A DNA stretch of 64,000 nt, taken from contig CAJTEM010000008.1 in NCBI GenBank assembly GCA_910575255.1, positions 1-64,000 of the forward strand, in the 5' to 3' direction. This DNA comes from Lachnospiraceae bacterium (GTDB taxonomy: Bacteria > Bacillota > Clostridia > Lachnospirales > Lachnospiraceae). Of the stretch, positions 34,733 through 43,537 are shown in pieces (within the stretch, counting starts at the first letter, position 1; each line of letters opens with the position of its first letter). Both the position numbers and the translations under genes were made by a program. A model generated the notes under the pieces. That model had not been told where the DNA came from. It worked only from the letters and a program-made list of their open reading frames with translations, and did no database searches.

Positions 34733-34924
34733 ATGAAACCACCAAAAAATCCCAATACTCCCAAGAATGACCCATACGGCTGCGACGAACCCGAGGGCCT
34801 GAACATCAAAGCCTGTTCCGCCACTGACTGCACGGGCCTGATCCCTTCCCTTCCTCAGTCCGACGCGGAGCTGGAATCCTATGCGGAGGTCTATCATTAT
34901 CCGGCGGATATTTTCAAAGACTGA
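34733..34924 (+). CDS. Small conserved-looking hypothetical protein, 63 aa
   Basis: The start at 34733 follows AAAGGAG by 7 bases. The product begins MKPPKNPNTPKNDPYG and contains 'CDEPEGLNIKACSATDCTGL', a motif with three cysteines, and ends in acidic residues. It has no signal or membrane segment. I recall similar short proteins in Lachnospiraceae but know no function. It is the only plus-strand gene between the injection operon and the structured RNA. Confidence 0.7.
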   Translation: MKPPKNPNTPKNDPYGCDEPEGLNIKACSATDCTGLIPSLPQSDAELESYAEVYHYPADIFKD

Positions 34925-34937
34925 ATAGAAATAGTTA

Positions 34938-34966
34938 TTGACATATTTTCCCCCGTTACGTATAAT
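34938..34966 (+). promoter_or_regulatory. Consensus promoter of the structured RNA
   Basis: TTGACA (34938-34943) and TATAAT (34961-34966) have a 17-base spacer, a perfect sigma-A promoter. No open reading frame follows before the hairpin at 35111-35150, which points to an RNA gene. Confidence 0.85.
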
Positions 34967-34972
34967 AATAAA

Positions 34973-35150
34973 ATAAGGCAGGCAACGACGTGTGTCTGTC
35001 AAAGTGTTGAAGTAAGAGGGTGCGCCGGCAGGCATTGTCTTACGGAGCTTTCAGGAGGGGTTGTGCAGTGAAACCTCAAACCGGCGTAGGCTGAGAAGCT
35101 GAAAGAAAATGCACCAGAAGACCCTGCCATAAGGCGGGGTTTTCTGGTGC
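34973..35150 (+). ncRNA. Structured non-coding RNA, about 180 nt (possibly raiA-type)
   Basis: It starts about 7 bases after a perfect -10 and ends at a strong hairpin; no ribosome site plus coding frame lies within. Several pairings are visible: GTAAGA (about 35012) with TCTTAC (about 35037), GCGCCGG with CCGGCG (near 35023 and 35082), and CTTTCAG (near 35047) with CTGAAAG (near 35099). The layout and sequence remind me of the raiA RNA motif of Firmicutes, but that is memory, not a search. If so, it would be an abundant structured RNA linked to growth transition or stress tolerance. Confidence 0.65.
35111..35150. terminator. Strong hairpin ending the structured RNA
   Basis: GCACCAGAA at 35111-35119 with its partner TTCTGGTGC at 35142-35150 extends through ACCC.GCC/GGC.GGGT to an 18-bp stem with a 4-base ATAA loop and one bulge-type mismatch. 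The T-rich stretch is on the minus strand side (ATTTTCTTTC), so it could stop transcription from both directions. Confidence 0.7.
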
Positions 35151-35151
35151 C

Positions 35152-35318
35152 CTATACCTCTATCATCACCTTCATCACATCCCTCTCCCTGGAGGCTGCC
35201 TTCTCCATAGCCTTCCCCACATCTGCAAACGGATACCTGTGCGAAATCAGCACCTCCGGGTGCAGTCTCCCGCTTTCTGTCAGACGGATGGCCGCGGGAT
35301 AGGTATTGGCATAGCGAA
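35152..35318 (-). pseudogene. C-terminal remnant of a zinc-type alcohol dehydrogenase
   Basis: Read in frame, this gives 'RYANTYPAAIRLTESGRL', then 'HPEVLISHRYPFADVGKAME' and 'DVMKVMIEV' plus a stop: the last about 55 residues of a medium-chain dehydrogenase of the sorbitol/iditol type. The catalytic and Rossmann domains are missing. It is joined out of frame to the truncated SDR gene at about 35320. Confidence 0.75.
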
Positions 35319-35699
35319 AGGTAGTGTCAGTGCTATGGCACCATCCACATGAACCGCGAATACCCTGTCAAAATCCTCTTGCGTCGTTTCCTCAAAGGGC
35401 TTTTTGCAATGAATCCCCGCACTATGGATCAGACCGTCGATATGTCCGTATTTCTCCGCCAATCCTCTGACGAAACCATCTGCTTCACCGGTCTTCGTGA
35501 CATCAAAATGGTACCCTGCACCGGCCCCGACGCAGCCGGCTGCCGTCTCCATCACCTCCTGTGGAGAGGATCCCAACAGAACCGGAAAGCCTCCCATGGC
35601 CGCGATGCACTCTGCCATGGCAAAACCCAGCCCGCTCCGGCCTCCGGTGATTATGATATTCTTTCCTTCCAGACTCAGCTTGTTTTCTGTTTTCTTCAT
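35280..35699 (-). pseudogene. Truncated SDR-family oxidoreductase (possible fructuronate reductase)
   Basis: The N-terminal about 125 residues are SDR: 'NIIITGGRSGLGFAMAECIA' (the TGxxxGxG motif) and 'HIDGLIHSAGIHCKKPFEE' (NAG-type region), ending in 'HVDGAIALT'. The frame then runs into alcohol-dehydrogenase DNA and stops after 'LPFAMPIPIPRPSV'. The YxxxK catalytic motif is absent, so it is inactive. Its place beside uxuA suggests that it was the fructuronate reductase (or similar) of this hexuronate cluster before a deletion. Confidence 0.8.
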
Positions 35700-35778
35700 C
35701 GCACTGCCTTTCTCTTATCCCACAGAATGGCGCCTGCTTCCTGTCATATAGCTGACTGCAGGAAGACCGTTTTGCTTC

Positions 35779-36438
35779 CTATAGTATTCCGTAAATACGG
35801 AAGGCTTCGGTTGCGCTCATGCCATTCTCGATCGCTTTTCTGACTGTCTTTTCTCCCCTTGCCTTTTCCCATGCCCGTTCTATCACTTCCCGTTCCACTG
35901 CCTGGGGGATCACCAGCACTCCGTCCAGATCCGCAAAGATCAGGTCTCCCGGTTCAACCGCCACATTCCCCACCTCAATCCTGCACCGGTAATCCGCCAC
36001 CTGAGTCCGCACCCCGGAATCCTGGGCATATCTTCCCCGGGAAAATACCGGGTAATCCTGTGCCAGCATCTGCGGTGTATCTCTGTGATAACCGTCAATC
36101 ACTGCGCCATATGCTCCGCGGGTACGCGCTGTTGCCGTCAGAAGCTCGCCCCAGTAGGCGCATCTCATAGCTCCGCCGCCTGCCAGATAGATCTCTCCCT
36201 CCTCCAGCTGATCCAGCGCTTCCGTCAGAAGTCCAAACGGCTTCTTCTGAGGTCCGTAGACATCCGTCATCAGTACCGGCATCGCCCGGCCGGCCAGCTT
36301 CATCCCCTCCTTTGCCGGCTGAATCGGCTGCGGAAGAAACTGATGATAATATCCCATCCCGTCCAGAATATCTCCGACTACCGGAGTGTAAAGCTCCTTT
36401 TTGATCTGTTCCAGAAATATCTTGTCTTCTTTTCTCAT
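35779..36438 (-). CDS. RraA-like aldolase/demethylmenaquinone methyltransferase-family protein, 219 aa
   Basis: The start at 36438 ([13 protein letters not shown]) forms an ATGA overlap with the uxuA stop. RraA-fold motifs are seen: '[11 protein letters not shown]', '[14 protein letters not shown]', '[18 protein letters not shown]', and '[16 protein letters not shown]'. Members of this fold act as HMG/CHA aldolases or oxaloacetate decarboxylases; many genomes pair them with sugar-acid catabolism. The translational coupling to uxuA supports a keto-acid aldolase role in the same pathway. It is not the RNase E regulator, since this fold is used widely for aldolases. Confidence 0.75.
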   Translation of the reverse strand: MRKEDKIFLEQIKKELYTPVVGDILDGMGYYHQFLPQPIQPAKEGMKLAGRAMPVLMTDVYGPQKKPFGLLTEALDQLEEGEIYLAGGGAMRCAYWGELLTATARTRGAYGAVIDGYHRDTPQMLAQDYPVFSRGRYAQDSGVRTQVADYRCRIEVGNVAVEPGDLIFADLDGVLVIPQAVEREVIERAWEKARGEKTVRKAIENGMSATEAFRIYGIL

Positions 36439-37502
36439 CTTTCTTCCCCAATCACTTGAAATGCCGCCTGCATGTATCCCAGAGCATACGCCATTCCTGC
36501 ATGCCAGGATGCCCTGCATTCCAGCTGCGGAGTATGATCCGGAATCAACACTCCTCCATAGTTATGTTTTTTTAACAGACGCAGACATTCCAGCATGTCG
36601 ATATCCCCGTCATCTACAAAGGCCTCCACATAATGCGGTACCTTTCCCCTGACATTGCGGAAATGAATATAGGCCAGCCGGTCCAAAGGAGTAAAACGGT
36701 CAATCGCCTCATAGATATTCCCGTTTCGCATCTCCTGAATACTTCCCATACAGAACTCAAAGCAATTCGAGGGACTTTTGTTAATCGCTATCATTTTCTC
36801 ATAATACTCCGGTTCATAGACCAGCCTGGCATGTCCCCGCAGCTTCGGCATGGGCGGATCATCCGGATGTGCTGCCATGCGCACCCCGTACTCCTCTGCC
36901 ACCGGCGTGATCTCATTGATAAAATATGTCCATCGATCCCACAGCTCCTCTTCCGATACCGGACGGATGAAGCCCTTTGGTGCTTCCGGATCATAGGTCA
37001 TATTCCATACCTCTCCATGAGGGATCGGCATATTTTCCCCTCCGTCCTCCCGGTCAAAGCAGGCGGTATCCGCTCCCCCTCTTGCCGCCCCTCTTCTGGT
37101 ATGCCCCCACACTCCGGCTATGCTGAAATTGTAGCCAAAGACCGGGATCCCTGACTGTCCTACATTTTTGATAATCTTCTTTAGCTTGTCCATCTGCTCC
37201 TGCTTCTTTGGTCCGTCCAAAAGGACGTCATACCAGTCCGCAGGATTAAAATTCTCGATTGCCTCCAAATGCAGGCCGGCATCCTCCACCTCCTTTTTCA
37301 ACGCTCTCAGCTGATCCAGTGTCCACTCGTCCCCGATTTTCGAAATCCCATAATTGTTCGTTTCATCCGTCCCTGGAACAATCGCCCCATCCGTATAATA
37401 GTTCGCAAGATGTGCGATAATATCCGTACACCCGGCCTGCCTGGCAAACCGGTAATTCTCCTTTTTCAGCATGTCCCTGTATAACCCGATTCCCAGCCTC
37501 AC
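36435..37502 (-). CDS. uxuA: Mannonate dehydratase, 355 aa
   Basis: TIM-barrel dehydratase of UxuA type (D-mannonate to 2-keto-3-deoxygluconate). It starts '[20 protein letters not shown]' and contains '[14 protein letters not shown]', '[16 protein letters not shown]', '[11 protein letters not shown]', and the His/Asp-rich end 'VLIPDHTPQ'. The length is typical. It heads a minus-strand pair with the RraA-like gene; the divergent AraC regulator at 37698 probably controls it. The adjacent reductase gene is broken, so the complete glucuronate route may be lost or completed elsewhere. Confidence 0.9.
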   Translation of the reverse strand: MRLGIGLYRDMLKKENYRFARQAGCTDIIAHLANYYTDGAIVPGTDETNNYGISKIGDEWTLDQLRALKKEVEDAGLHLEAIENFNPADWYDVLLDGPKKQEQMDKLKKIIKNVGQSGIPVFGYNFSIAGVWGHTRRGAARGGADTACFDREDGGENMPIPHGEVWNMTYDPEAPKGFIRPVSEEELWDRWTYFINEITPVAEEYGVRMAAHPDDPPMPKLRGHARLVYEPEYYEKMIAINKSPSNCFEFCMGSIQEMRNGNIYEAIDRFTPLDRLAYIHFRNVRGKVPHYVEAFVDDGDIDMLECLRLLKKHNYGGVLIPDHTPQLECRASWHAGMAYALGYMQAAFQVIGEER

Positions 37503-37697
37503 ATGCTCCTCCTTCCTGTCCGTGCTTTTGAAACAATTTTGACTTCATGATGATTCACACGGAGTCTATTCTGTCATTATTTTCTAATATTTCCTTTTGA
37601 TGATTATCATTTTACAGCAAATTGCCTTGTTTTTCTTGTCTTAATTTGATAGAATTATTGTACTATTTTGATATTACATTCTCGAAGGGAGCCTTTT

Positions 37698-38564
37698 ATG
37701 AAAACCTTTTGGCAGCAGGAAACCGACATCATTGACCCTCATACCGAGATGCACTATGCGATCCTTTCCTCTTTCCAGAACACCAACTTTCCCCACAGCC
37801 ATGACTTCTTTGAATTCTTCCTGATTGTGGAGGGATCTCAGGAGCTTGTCTGTAATCACTATACCATGACCTTAGGCCCGGGCGCTCTGGTTCTGATCCG
37901 CCCCAATGATATCCATACCCGAAGCTATCTCCAAAGCGGATATCACATCAATATTGCCTTTTCCTCTGTCATCGCCAAATCCCTCTTCGAATATCTCGGC
38001 AGCGGATACCCGTCCGGATCCCTTCTGAGTCCCGGCACGCCTCCGCCTTATGTCATGCTCAATCAGATGGAAAGCGAACGGGTTGAAAGGCGCATGAAGG
38101 AGCTCTACACGGTCAGTCTATCCGACTTAAATCTGCAGCGTACCAAGCTAAGGTCCTTGATTCTGGACATTTTTGTCTATTATTTCTCCCGGTGCTTCAG
38201 CCGTCAGCAATCCGGCGAGGGATGGTTTGAGAATCTTCTCCAGGAAATGGAAAAGCCGGCCAACCTCTCTGAAGGTCTGCCGGCTCTGCTTCGCATCAGC
38301 AAAAAAAGCCACGAATATCTGTGCCGGATCTTCCGGCAATACCGGAATCTGACTCCGACACAGTATATCAATGACTTACGTCTGAATTATGCTGCCAATT
38401 TTTTAATTCATTCGGATCTTCCGATCCTCGACATCTGTATGATGGCCGGATTCGACAACCTCAGCCACTTCTATCACCTGTTCCGCAAAAAATATGATAT
38501 GACACCCAGGCAGTTCAGGAATACGGCACATCGCTCGGATCTGTTTGCCGACATACGGCAGTAG
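37698..38564 (+). CDS. AraC-family regulator with cupin sensor, 288 aa
   Basis: The start at 37698 (MKTFWQQETD) follows GAAGGGA. The N-terminal about 150 residues are a cupin ('FPHSHDFFEFFLIVEGSQEL', 'LGPGALVLIRPNDIHT'). The C-terminal 100 residues are two AraC helix-turn-helix motifs ('ICRIFRQYRNLTPTQYINDL', 'DICMMAGFDNLSHFYHLFRK'). It is divergent from uxuA across a 195-base intergenic region, so it probably senses a sugar acid and regulates uxuA. Confidence 0.85.
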   Translation: MKTFWQQETDIIDPHTEMHYAILSSFQNTNFPHSHDFFEFFLIVEGSQELVCNHYTMTLGPGALVLIRPNDIHTRSYLQSGYHINIAFSSVIAKSLFEYLGSGYPSGSLLSPGTPPPYVMLNQMESERVERRMKELYTVSLSDLNLQRTKLRSLILDIFVYYFSRCFSRQQSGEGWFENLLQEMEKPANLSEGLPALLRISKKSHEYLCRIFRQYRNLTPTQYINDLRLNYAANFLIHSDLPILDICMMAGFDNLSHFYHLFRKKYDMTPRQFRNTAHRSDLFADIRQ

Positions 38565-38604
38565 TCCCTGCTATCGGATGGCCTTCAAGCCTCTGCCTAT
38601 GGTT

Positions 38605-39153
38605 CTAATACTCCCCTTTCCGAAGAAGCTTTCTGAGACAGGCGAAGGTCCGTCTCTCTCCCTTCTCCCGCAGCATGATCAGAATCTTCTCCAGCAACCG
38701 CTTGGTCTCTGCATGCATGGCTCCATCCAGATAAGGCCTCTCTTTCTGATAATACTCCCATGCGGAAGCGTCCGTATAATCCCTGCCCCGATAGACCTTA
38801 CAGGCCGCGATCCGGTCCATCACCATCTCGACCACATAATTAACCGGCATCTTACAGCCCGTGATCCCACAGCTGGCCTTGGAAAAATCCATCCAGTACT
38901 CAAAATGGTGCTTATTTCTCCCTTTATGGTGCAGCCATGCCGCCGAATAGCCCAGCTGCTCCCGCTCCACGGCATTCGGACTGCGGTCTCCCTGATAGTA
39001 ACAGACCCCTGTCAGGAATTCTGACGGCATGTATTTGGAGAGATCATGCAGTAATCCCTGCTTGTATAATCCTACCTTGAAGCAATGCACCATAACCAGA
39101 TATTTATGCTCCGTAATCGTCACCAGGTGACGCCATATATTCCTCATCTTCAT
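38605..39153 (-). CDS. DUF5662 family protein, 182 aa
   Basis: The ATG at 39153 (MKMRNIWRHLVTITEHKYLV) is preferred over a GTG upstream. Motifs 'GLLHDLSKYMPSEF', 'HHKGRNKHHFEYW' and paired His/Asp residues suggest a metal-dependent HD-like fold. It lies 12 bases after the Rpn-type nuclease stop and convergent with the AraC gene. The function of DUF5662 is not known to me. It is co-transcribed with the nuclease. Confidence 0.8.
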   Translation of the reverse strand: MKMRNIWRHLVTITEHKYLVMVHCFKVGLYKQGLLHDLSKYMPSEFLTGVCYYQGDRSPNAVEREQLGYSAAWLHHKGRNKHHFEYWMDFSKASCGITGCKMPVNYVVEMVMDRIAACKVYRGRDYTDASAWEYYQKERPYLDGAMHAETKRLLEKILIMLREKGERRTFACLRKLLRKGEY

Positions 39154-39164
39154 CTTTGCCAACC

Positions 39165-40049
39165 TCACTTCTGCAGCAATTGCTGCTGTAATTGCTCCTG
39201 AAATTCCCTCACTGATTTACTTTTCACAGCAAGCCTGAACCACTGACGCAACTGATCCGTATTCCTCTCAGACCGTATCCTCTTTTGCAATTCTTCCGGA
39301 ACAGAGCCTTTCATCTCCAGCAGCTCCAATATAAATTCTGCTCTTCCTTCTGCTCTTCCTTCTGCTCGCCCTTTCTTCTCCACATACATCTCCCTTGCCT
39401 GCTCATCCCGCACTCTTTTCAGATAAGCCTCGTACCGCAGACGTAGCGGATTATTCAGACTCATTCTTTTCATCTCCCGTATCGCCTCTTGAATCCCCGG
39501 ATTATTTGTCTTTATCATCTTGAAATCCTCCTCTTTTTCAGCATTAAAAAACCGGATCCAATTATCAATCTCTCCCTGTCCTGTTAGCTTTTTATTCAGT
39601 TCCAGAATATGTATCTCCAGGATATCGGAAAACTCTTCTCCATCCTCGTCTCTCAGTCGGTACACACTATGATATGCTTTCCTTTCACTTAAATTAAAAT
39701 TGAGAATGCTGATTCCTATGGTCTTCCGCAAATGATCATAACTTTCTCCCGCCGCTAATTCCTCCACATACAGCTTTGACAGATAAAAAAGCTGTCGCTT
39801 TTCCCAGCCTTCGAATACCTTCACCTGCAGTTCAATGTTAATTTTAATACTGCTATTCAGTTCCACTACCAAATCCAGAATTCCCAGCTTCTGTCTCTGA
39901 AACCTTTTCCTAAGAAACGTATTATTGAGATGTATGAAACAAATCCGATCCTGAGGAATCCCCAGAACATCTCCGATAAAAAACCGGAGTACTACCTTAT
40001 TCTGAAACAGCTCTTTCATAGCATAATCATACTTTGGTGAAATAATCAT
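39165..40049 (-). CDS. Rpn/PD-(D/E)XK nuclease-family putative transposase, 294 aa
   Basis: 'MIISPKYDYAMKELFQNKVV', 'LGILDLVVELNSSIKINIEL' and the 'ELQVKVFEGWEKRQLFYLSKL' block form the PD-(D/E)XK core of Rpn/YhgA-like proteins, implicated in RecA-independent recombination. The C-terminus has Glu/Gly/Arg repeats ('EKKGRAEGRAEGRAEF') encoded by 12-base repeats. It has its own promoter at 40215-40243. The element family at 40408 begins just upstream, but a link is speculation. Confidence 0.85.
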   Translation of the reverse strand: MIISPKYDYAMKELFQNKVVLRFFIGDVLGIPQDRICFIHLNNTFLRKRFQRQKLGILDLVVELNSSIKINIELQVKVFEGWEKRQLFYLSKLYVEELAAGESYDHLRKTIGISILNFNLSERKAYHSVYRLRDEDGEEFSDILEIHILELNKKLTGQGEIDNWIRFFNAEKEEDFKMIKTNNPGIQEAIREMKRMSLNNPLRLRYEAYLKRVRDEQAREMYVEKKGRAEGRAEGRAEFILELLEMKGSVPEELQKRIRSERNTDQLRQWFRLAVKSKSVREFQEQLQQQLLQK

Positions 40050-40407
40050 TTTTCAGCCCCTTTCCTTCTGGCGGAATTGCTGACAAATGATGTCTTTTTA
40101 CCATTATACCTAATATTCCGCCACATCACAACTTGTTTTCTTTTTCTTTTTGGAACATCTGCAGAATCTGCATGGACCATTGCCGCGGAAGAACTCCCGG
40201 CGATGATTATTCTCAGTATAGAAAAACAGAAGACTTTTGTCAAGCCAGGAAAATCTTTTTCCCACGGTGAACGCAAACTTTTTTAGCCGACAGGTACGCC
40301 ATACCAATGGCCGATAGTCAAAAACTTGCGTTTACCATTCTCTTTTTCCTGAGCTGACACCTGTCGGTATCAAAAGTCAGTTCATACGAGAGGAAAGGGA
40401 TATTCAG
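40050..40407. other. Intergenic region with the Rpn promoter and a small inverted repeat
   Basis: It holds the minus-strand promoter at 40215-40243 and an 81-base segment bounded by 9-base inverted repeats: CCGACAGGT at 40287-40295 and ACCTGTCGG at 40359-40367. The left end continues with ACGCC, as in the large palindromes nearby. No gene is supported here. Confidence 0.6.
40215..40243 (-). promoter_or_regulatory. Promoter of the Rpn nuclease and DUF5662 pair
   Basis: On the minus strand, TTGACA (40238-40243) and TATACT (40215-40220) are spaced by 17 bases, 166 bases upstream of the nuclease start. It is a strong sigma-A match. Confidence 0.75.
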
Positions 40408-40649
40408 CCTTGGAACAAGAGGAGAGGCGCAGCTGGAAATGGTCTGCATATGTTGACTTTGCAGAGATTTAGAAGTCCTTAAATTTCTGGTTTTTGCGTT
40501 GAAACGAAAATCCACACTGTCTGAGCGAAGCGAGTTTGTGGATTTTCGTTTCGCTTTTCGCAAAATTCAGAAATTTTAGGAATTCTTGATCTCGAAACCG
40601 GAAACATATGCAGACCATTTCCAGCTGCGCCTCTCCTCTTGTTCCAAGG
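40408..40649. repeat. Long palindromic element, copy A (242 bp)
   Basis: The outer arms of about 44 bases (starting CCTTGGAACAAGAGGAGAGG and ending with its complement) are perfectly complementary. Inside lie a mismatched middle stem and a perfect inner stem (GAAACGAAAATCCAC with GTGGATTTTCGTTTC) around a loop containing TGTCTGAGCGAAGCGAG. The right end is followed by GGCGTACC. The same core occurs in copies B, C and E with different outer arms. No protein is encoded. Confidence 0.9.
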
Positions 40650-40703
40650 CGTACCTTTTGGTAAAACATTCAAGGATTCTATACAATTCCCCTCGGAATT
40701 TGT

Positions 40704-40732
40704 TTGACAACTCCCTCTTTCTATGCTATTCT
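40704..40732 (+). promoter_or_regulatory. Promoter of the cold-shock gene
   Basis: TTGACA (40704-40709) and TATTCT (40727-40732) are 17 bases apart. A leader of about 58 bases with T-rich segments precedes the start at 40797, as usual for cold-shock mRNAs. Confidence 0.75.
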
Positions 40733-40796
40733 TACTTAAGTTGCGCGGTTTGGCAACAATCATAATCCTATTTTTATTCTTTTTGGAGGTAGTAAC

Positions 40797-40997
40797 ATGA
40801 GCAAAGGTACAGTGAAGTGGTTCAACAACCAGAAGGGCTATGGCTTTATCTGCGATGAGCAGGGCAACGATGTCTTCGTTCACTACTCAGGTCTGGAGAT
40901 GGAAGGCTACAAGACTCTGGAAGAGGGAGCGCAGGTAGAATTTGAAGTAACAGAGGGAGCTAAGGGTCCGCAGGCCATTCACGTAACCACACTGTAA
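40797..40997 (+). CDS. Cold-shock domain protein, 66 aa
   Basis: Complete CSD with RNP1 'KGYGFI' and RNP2 'VFVHY', starting '[20 protein letters not shown]'. It is a single-stranded nucleic-acid chaperone, typical length 66 aa. It starts behind GGAGG. It has its own promoter and a following hairpin, so it is monocistronic. Several paralogs are usual in Firmicutes, so the exact csp number is not assigned. Confidence 0.95.
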   Translation: MSKGTVKWFNNQKGYGFICDEQGNDVFVHYSGLEMEGYKTLEEGAQVEFEVTEGAKGPQAIHVTTL

Positions 40998-41060
40998 TCC
41001 ATAATTTGATAAGGATTTTACATCTTTGATGACTCAGAATGGTAAACTGACAAAGCTGCG

Positions 41061-41095
41061 AAAGCTGCCACGGGATTTCTCCTGCGGCAGCTTTT
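41061..41095. terminator. Bidirectional terminator between the cold-shock gene and deoB
   Basis: AAAGCTGCC (41061-41069) pairs with GGCAGCTTT near 41086-41094, extended through C/G and GGA/TCC. TTTTCCTATTCC follows on the plus strand. It separates convergent transcription from the cold-shock gene and from deoB. Confidence 0.7.
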
Positions 41096-41103
41096 CCTAT
41101 TCC

Positions 41104-42303
41104 TCATCTTTCCTGCAAAAGAGGCAGCAGGGAGCTTCCGATCGTCCCTTTTGGCATCTCCACACCAAAGACATCTGCCACCGTGGCGCCTACCACGCCG
41201 AAAGTGTCCGCCTCCGGCAGCTCTCCCCCCTCCAGATTCCTGCTGTACACAAGAAGAGGCACCTGCTCCCTGGTATGATCGGTTCCCGTATAGGTGGGAT
41301 CATTGCCATGATCTGCTGTGATCATCAAAAGATCCTCTTCCCTCAGACCTTCCAGAAGAATTCCCAGTTTTTCGTCAAACCGTTCCAGCTCCTCCCCATA
41401 GCCCTTGGGATCCCGCCGGTGTCCCCACAACGCATCAAAATCCACCAGATTCACAAAGCAAAGCCCATGGAAATCCTCCCCGGCTACCGCAATCGTCTGC
41501 TCCATGCCGTGGACCGAACTTTTTGACTTCAGTGCGCGGGTAATTCCGCAGCCGGCAAAAATATCCTGAATCTTACCGATCGATATCACATCCAGCCCTG
41601 CATCCTTCATGGCATCCAGCACGGTTCTTCCAAAAGGAGGAACCGCATAATCATGCCGGTTGCTGGTACGCTTGAACTCGCCCCTCCTTTTCCCCACATA
41701 AGGCCGGGCAATCACTCGTCCCACCCTCCATTCATCCCGCATGGTCAGCTCCCGGGCAATCTCGCAGCAGCGATACAGTTCCTTCAGATCAAAGGTTTCC
41801 TCATTTCCGCAGATCTGCAGCACGGAATCTGCGGAAGTATAAACGATCATATTCCCGGTGGCAATCTCCTCCTCTGCCAGCTCCTCCAGGATCTCGGTAC
41901 CGCTGGCGCTCTTATTGCCGATAATCTTATGCCCTGTCCGCTGCTCCAGCTCTGCAATCAGCTCCGGCGGAAATCCGTTCTCTGTAAAGGTAATAAACGG
42001 CTTCTCTGTCTTTAAGCCCATCATTTCCCAATGCCCGGTCATGGTGTCCTTGCCGCGGCTTCTCTCATTCAGCCTGGCAAAATACCCCAAAGGATGCTCC
42101 TGCCCGGCCACTTGTCGAAGCGGATGCAGATTCGCAAGTCCCAGCTTTTGCAGATTCGGAATGTGAAAATGCTCTACACTTTCCGATATATGTCCCAGGG
42201 TATCTGTTCCTGCATCTTTGTATTCCGCCGCGTCTGCCGCCCCTCCGATTCCCAGAGAATCGATCACGATTACAAATACCCGCTTCCATTCTTTCTTTGT
42301 CAT
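41104..42303 (-). CDS. deoB: Phosphopentomutase, 399 aa
   Basis: The start is placed at the ATG at 42303 ('[20 protein letters not shown]'). Alkaline-phosphatase-fold motifs include 'DTLGHI' near the N-terminus, '[14 protein letters not shown]', and '[20 protein letters not shown]' with metal-binding Asp/His. It interconverts (deoxy)ribose 1- and 5-phosphate. It is last in the operon hslO-deoC-cdd-deoB, which funnels nucleosides into central metabolism. Confidence 0.95.
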   Translation of the reverse strand: MTKKEWKRVFVIVIDSLGIGGAADAAEYKDAGTDTLGHISESVEHFHIPNLQKLGLANLHPLRQVAGQEHPLGYFARLNERSRGKDTMTGHWEMMGLKTEKPFITFTENGFPPELIAELEQRTGHKIIGNKSASGTEILEELAEEEIATGNMIVYTSADSVLQICGNEETFDLKELYRCCEIARELTMRDEWRVGRVIARPYVGKRRGEFKRTSNRHDYAVPPFGRTVLDAMKDAGLDVISIGKIQDIFAGCGITRALKSKSSVHGMEQTIAVAGEDFHGLCFVNLVDFDALWGHRRDPKGYGEELERFDEKLGILLEGLREEDLLMITADHGNDPTYTGTDHTREQVPLLVYSRNLEGGELPEADTFGVVGATVADVFGVEMPKGTIGSSLLPLLQER

Positions 42304-42354
42304 CTTTATTCTCACTCCCTTCCTGTTCTTCCCGACGTCTGGTTCCGTGACTTC

Positions 42355-42774
42355 TTATCCTTGCTTTTTCAGATTATCCGGCCCGAAACCCATCGGAAGC
42401 AGCTCCTGCAGACGGTATTCCTGCCAGTGCTTCTCATCCTTTGCCAGAATCACACGAAACGTTTCCGGATCACAGAACTCCATCATCACCTGACGGCACA
42501 CGCCGCAGGGCGCCGTGTAGCCGCTTAAGATTCCGTCCTTGCCTCCCACAATGCAAATCGCATCAAACTCCCTCTGCCCCTCGCTGACTGCCTTGAAAAA
42601 TGCCGTCCGCTCTGCGCAGTTGGTCGGCGTATAGGCAGCATTTTCAATATTACAGCCCTGATAGACCTTACCCTCTGCCGTCAGCAAAGCCGCCCCCACC
42701 CGGAAACCGGAATAGGGTGTATACGCAAAAGCCATCGCCTCGATAGCCAGACGAACCAGTTCCTCGTTTTCCAT
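42355..42774 (-). CDS. cdd: Cytidine deaminase, 139 aa
   Basis: It has the zinc-binding motifs of the family, 'NCAERTAFFKAVSEGQREFD' and 'PCGVCRQVMMEF', and a normal length for tetrameric CDA. It deaminates cytidine and deoxycytidine to uridine forms for the deo pathway. Neighbours are deoC upstream (21 bases) and deoB downstream (51 bases), consistent with one salvage operon. Confidence 0.95.
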   Translation of the reverse strand: MENEELVRLAIEAMAFAYTPYSGFRVGAALLTAEGKVYQGCNIENAAYTPTNCAERTAFFKAVSEGQREFDAICIVGGKDGILSGYTAPCGVCRQVMMEFCDPETFRVILAKDEKHWQEYRLQELLPMGFGPDNLKKQG

Positions 42775-42795
42775 TTTCCCCCTCCTCTTCTCACC

Positions 42796-43449
42796 TTATG
42801 ATTCTTCCTTCACCAGACGGATCACACGGCTGCTTCCCAGACGATCCGCTCCCAACTTCAGAAAATGCTCGGCATCCTCTAAGGAAGAAATCCCTCCTGC
42901 CGCTTTGATCTTCACTCCTTTTCCCACATACTCCGCAAACAGCCTGACATCCTCAAAGGTTGCCCCTGCCGTAGAGAATCCGGTCGAGGTCTTGATGTAT
43001 TCCGCCCCGGCATTTGTCACGACCTGGCACATGCGGATCTTCTCCTCCCTCGTAAGCAGACAAGTCTCAATGATCACCTTCAAAAGCTTTCCTTTGCAGG
43101 CTGTCTTCACGCTGCGGATCTCCTCTTCCACCAGATCATAACAGCCGTCCTTCACCCAGCCAAGGTTGATCACCATATCGATCTCATCCGCACCGTCCGC
43201 TATTGCCTGCTCTGTCTCAAACACCTTGACTCTGGTCGTCGAATAGCCATTCGGGAAACCGATCACCGTACAGACCGCCATCCGATCTCCCACGTATTCC
43301 CTGGCCTGCCTCACATACGACGGAGGAATGCAGACAGATGCCGTCCCATAAGCAATCGCCTCCTCACATAAGCAGCGAATATCCTCCCAGACCGCTGTCT
43401 GTGCCAGTTGCGTATGATCCACATGACCTAATATTTCCGTCCTTTTCAT
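42796..43449 (-). CDS. deoC: Deoxyribose-phosphate aldolase, 217 aa
   Basis: The start at 43449 ([15 protein letters not shown]) is preferred; an in-frame upstream ATG would add 8 residues. The Schiff-base lysine context '[18 protein letters not shown]' and '[16 protein letters not shown]' with '[14 protein letters not shown]' are diagnostic. It splits deoxyribose 5-phosphate to acetaldehyde and glyceraldehyde 3-phosphate. It is second in the operon, following the Hsp33 gene. Confidence 0.95.
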   Translation of the reverse strand: MKRTEILGHVDHTQLAQTAVWEDIRCLCEEAIAYGTASVCIPPSYVRQAREYVGDRMAVCTVIGFPNGYSTTRVKVFETEQAIADGADEIDMVINLGWVKDGCYDLVEEEIRSVKTACKGKLLKVIIETCLLTREEKIRMCQVVTNAGAEYIKTSTGFSTAGATFEDVRLFAEYVGKGVKIKAAGGISSLEDAEHFLKLGADRLGSSRVIRLVKEES

Positions 43450-43537
43450 CGCTTTCGTTTTCCTTTCTCCCACTCTCTTTGCTTTTCATCCTCAGAGGTC
43501 TGTTCTTCCCCTTGTTTTCTCCTTATCTTCTCCTCTG

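Noticed and set aside
39165-40049. The Rpn nuclease as the mobiliser of the palindromes
   Set aside because: Only adjacency to one of several copies supports it; the other copies lack such a neighbour.
40469-40883. Short minus-strand reading frames across palindrome A
   Set aside because: They come from the palindrome itself and overlap the cold-shock gene antisense; there is no ribosome site and similar frames appear in every copy because of shared DNA.
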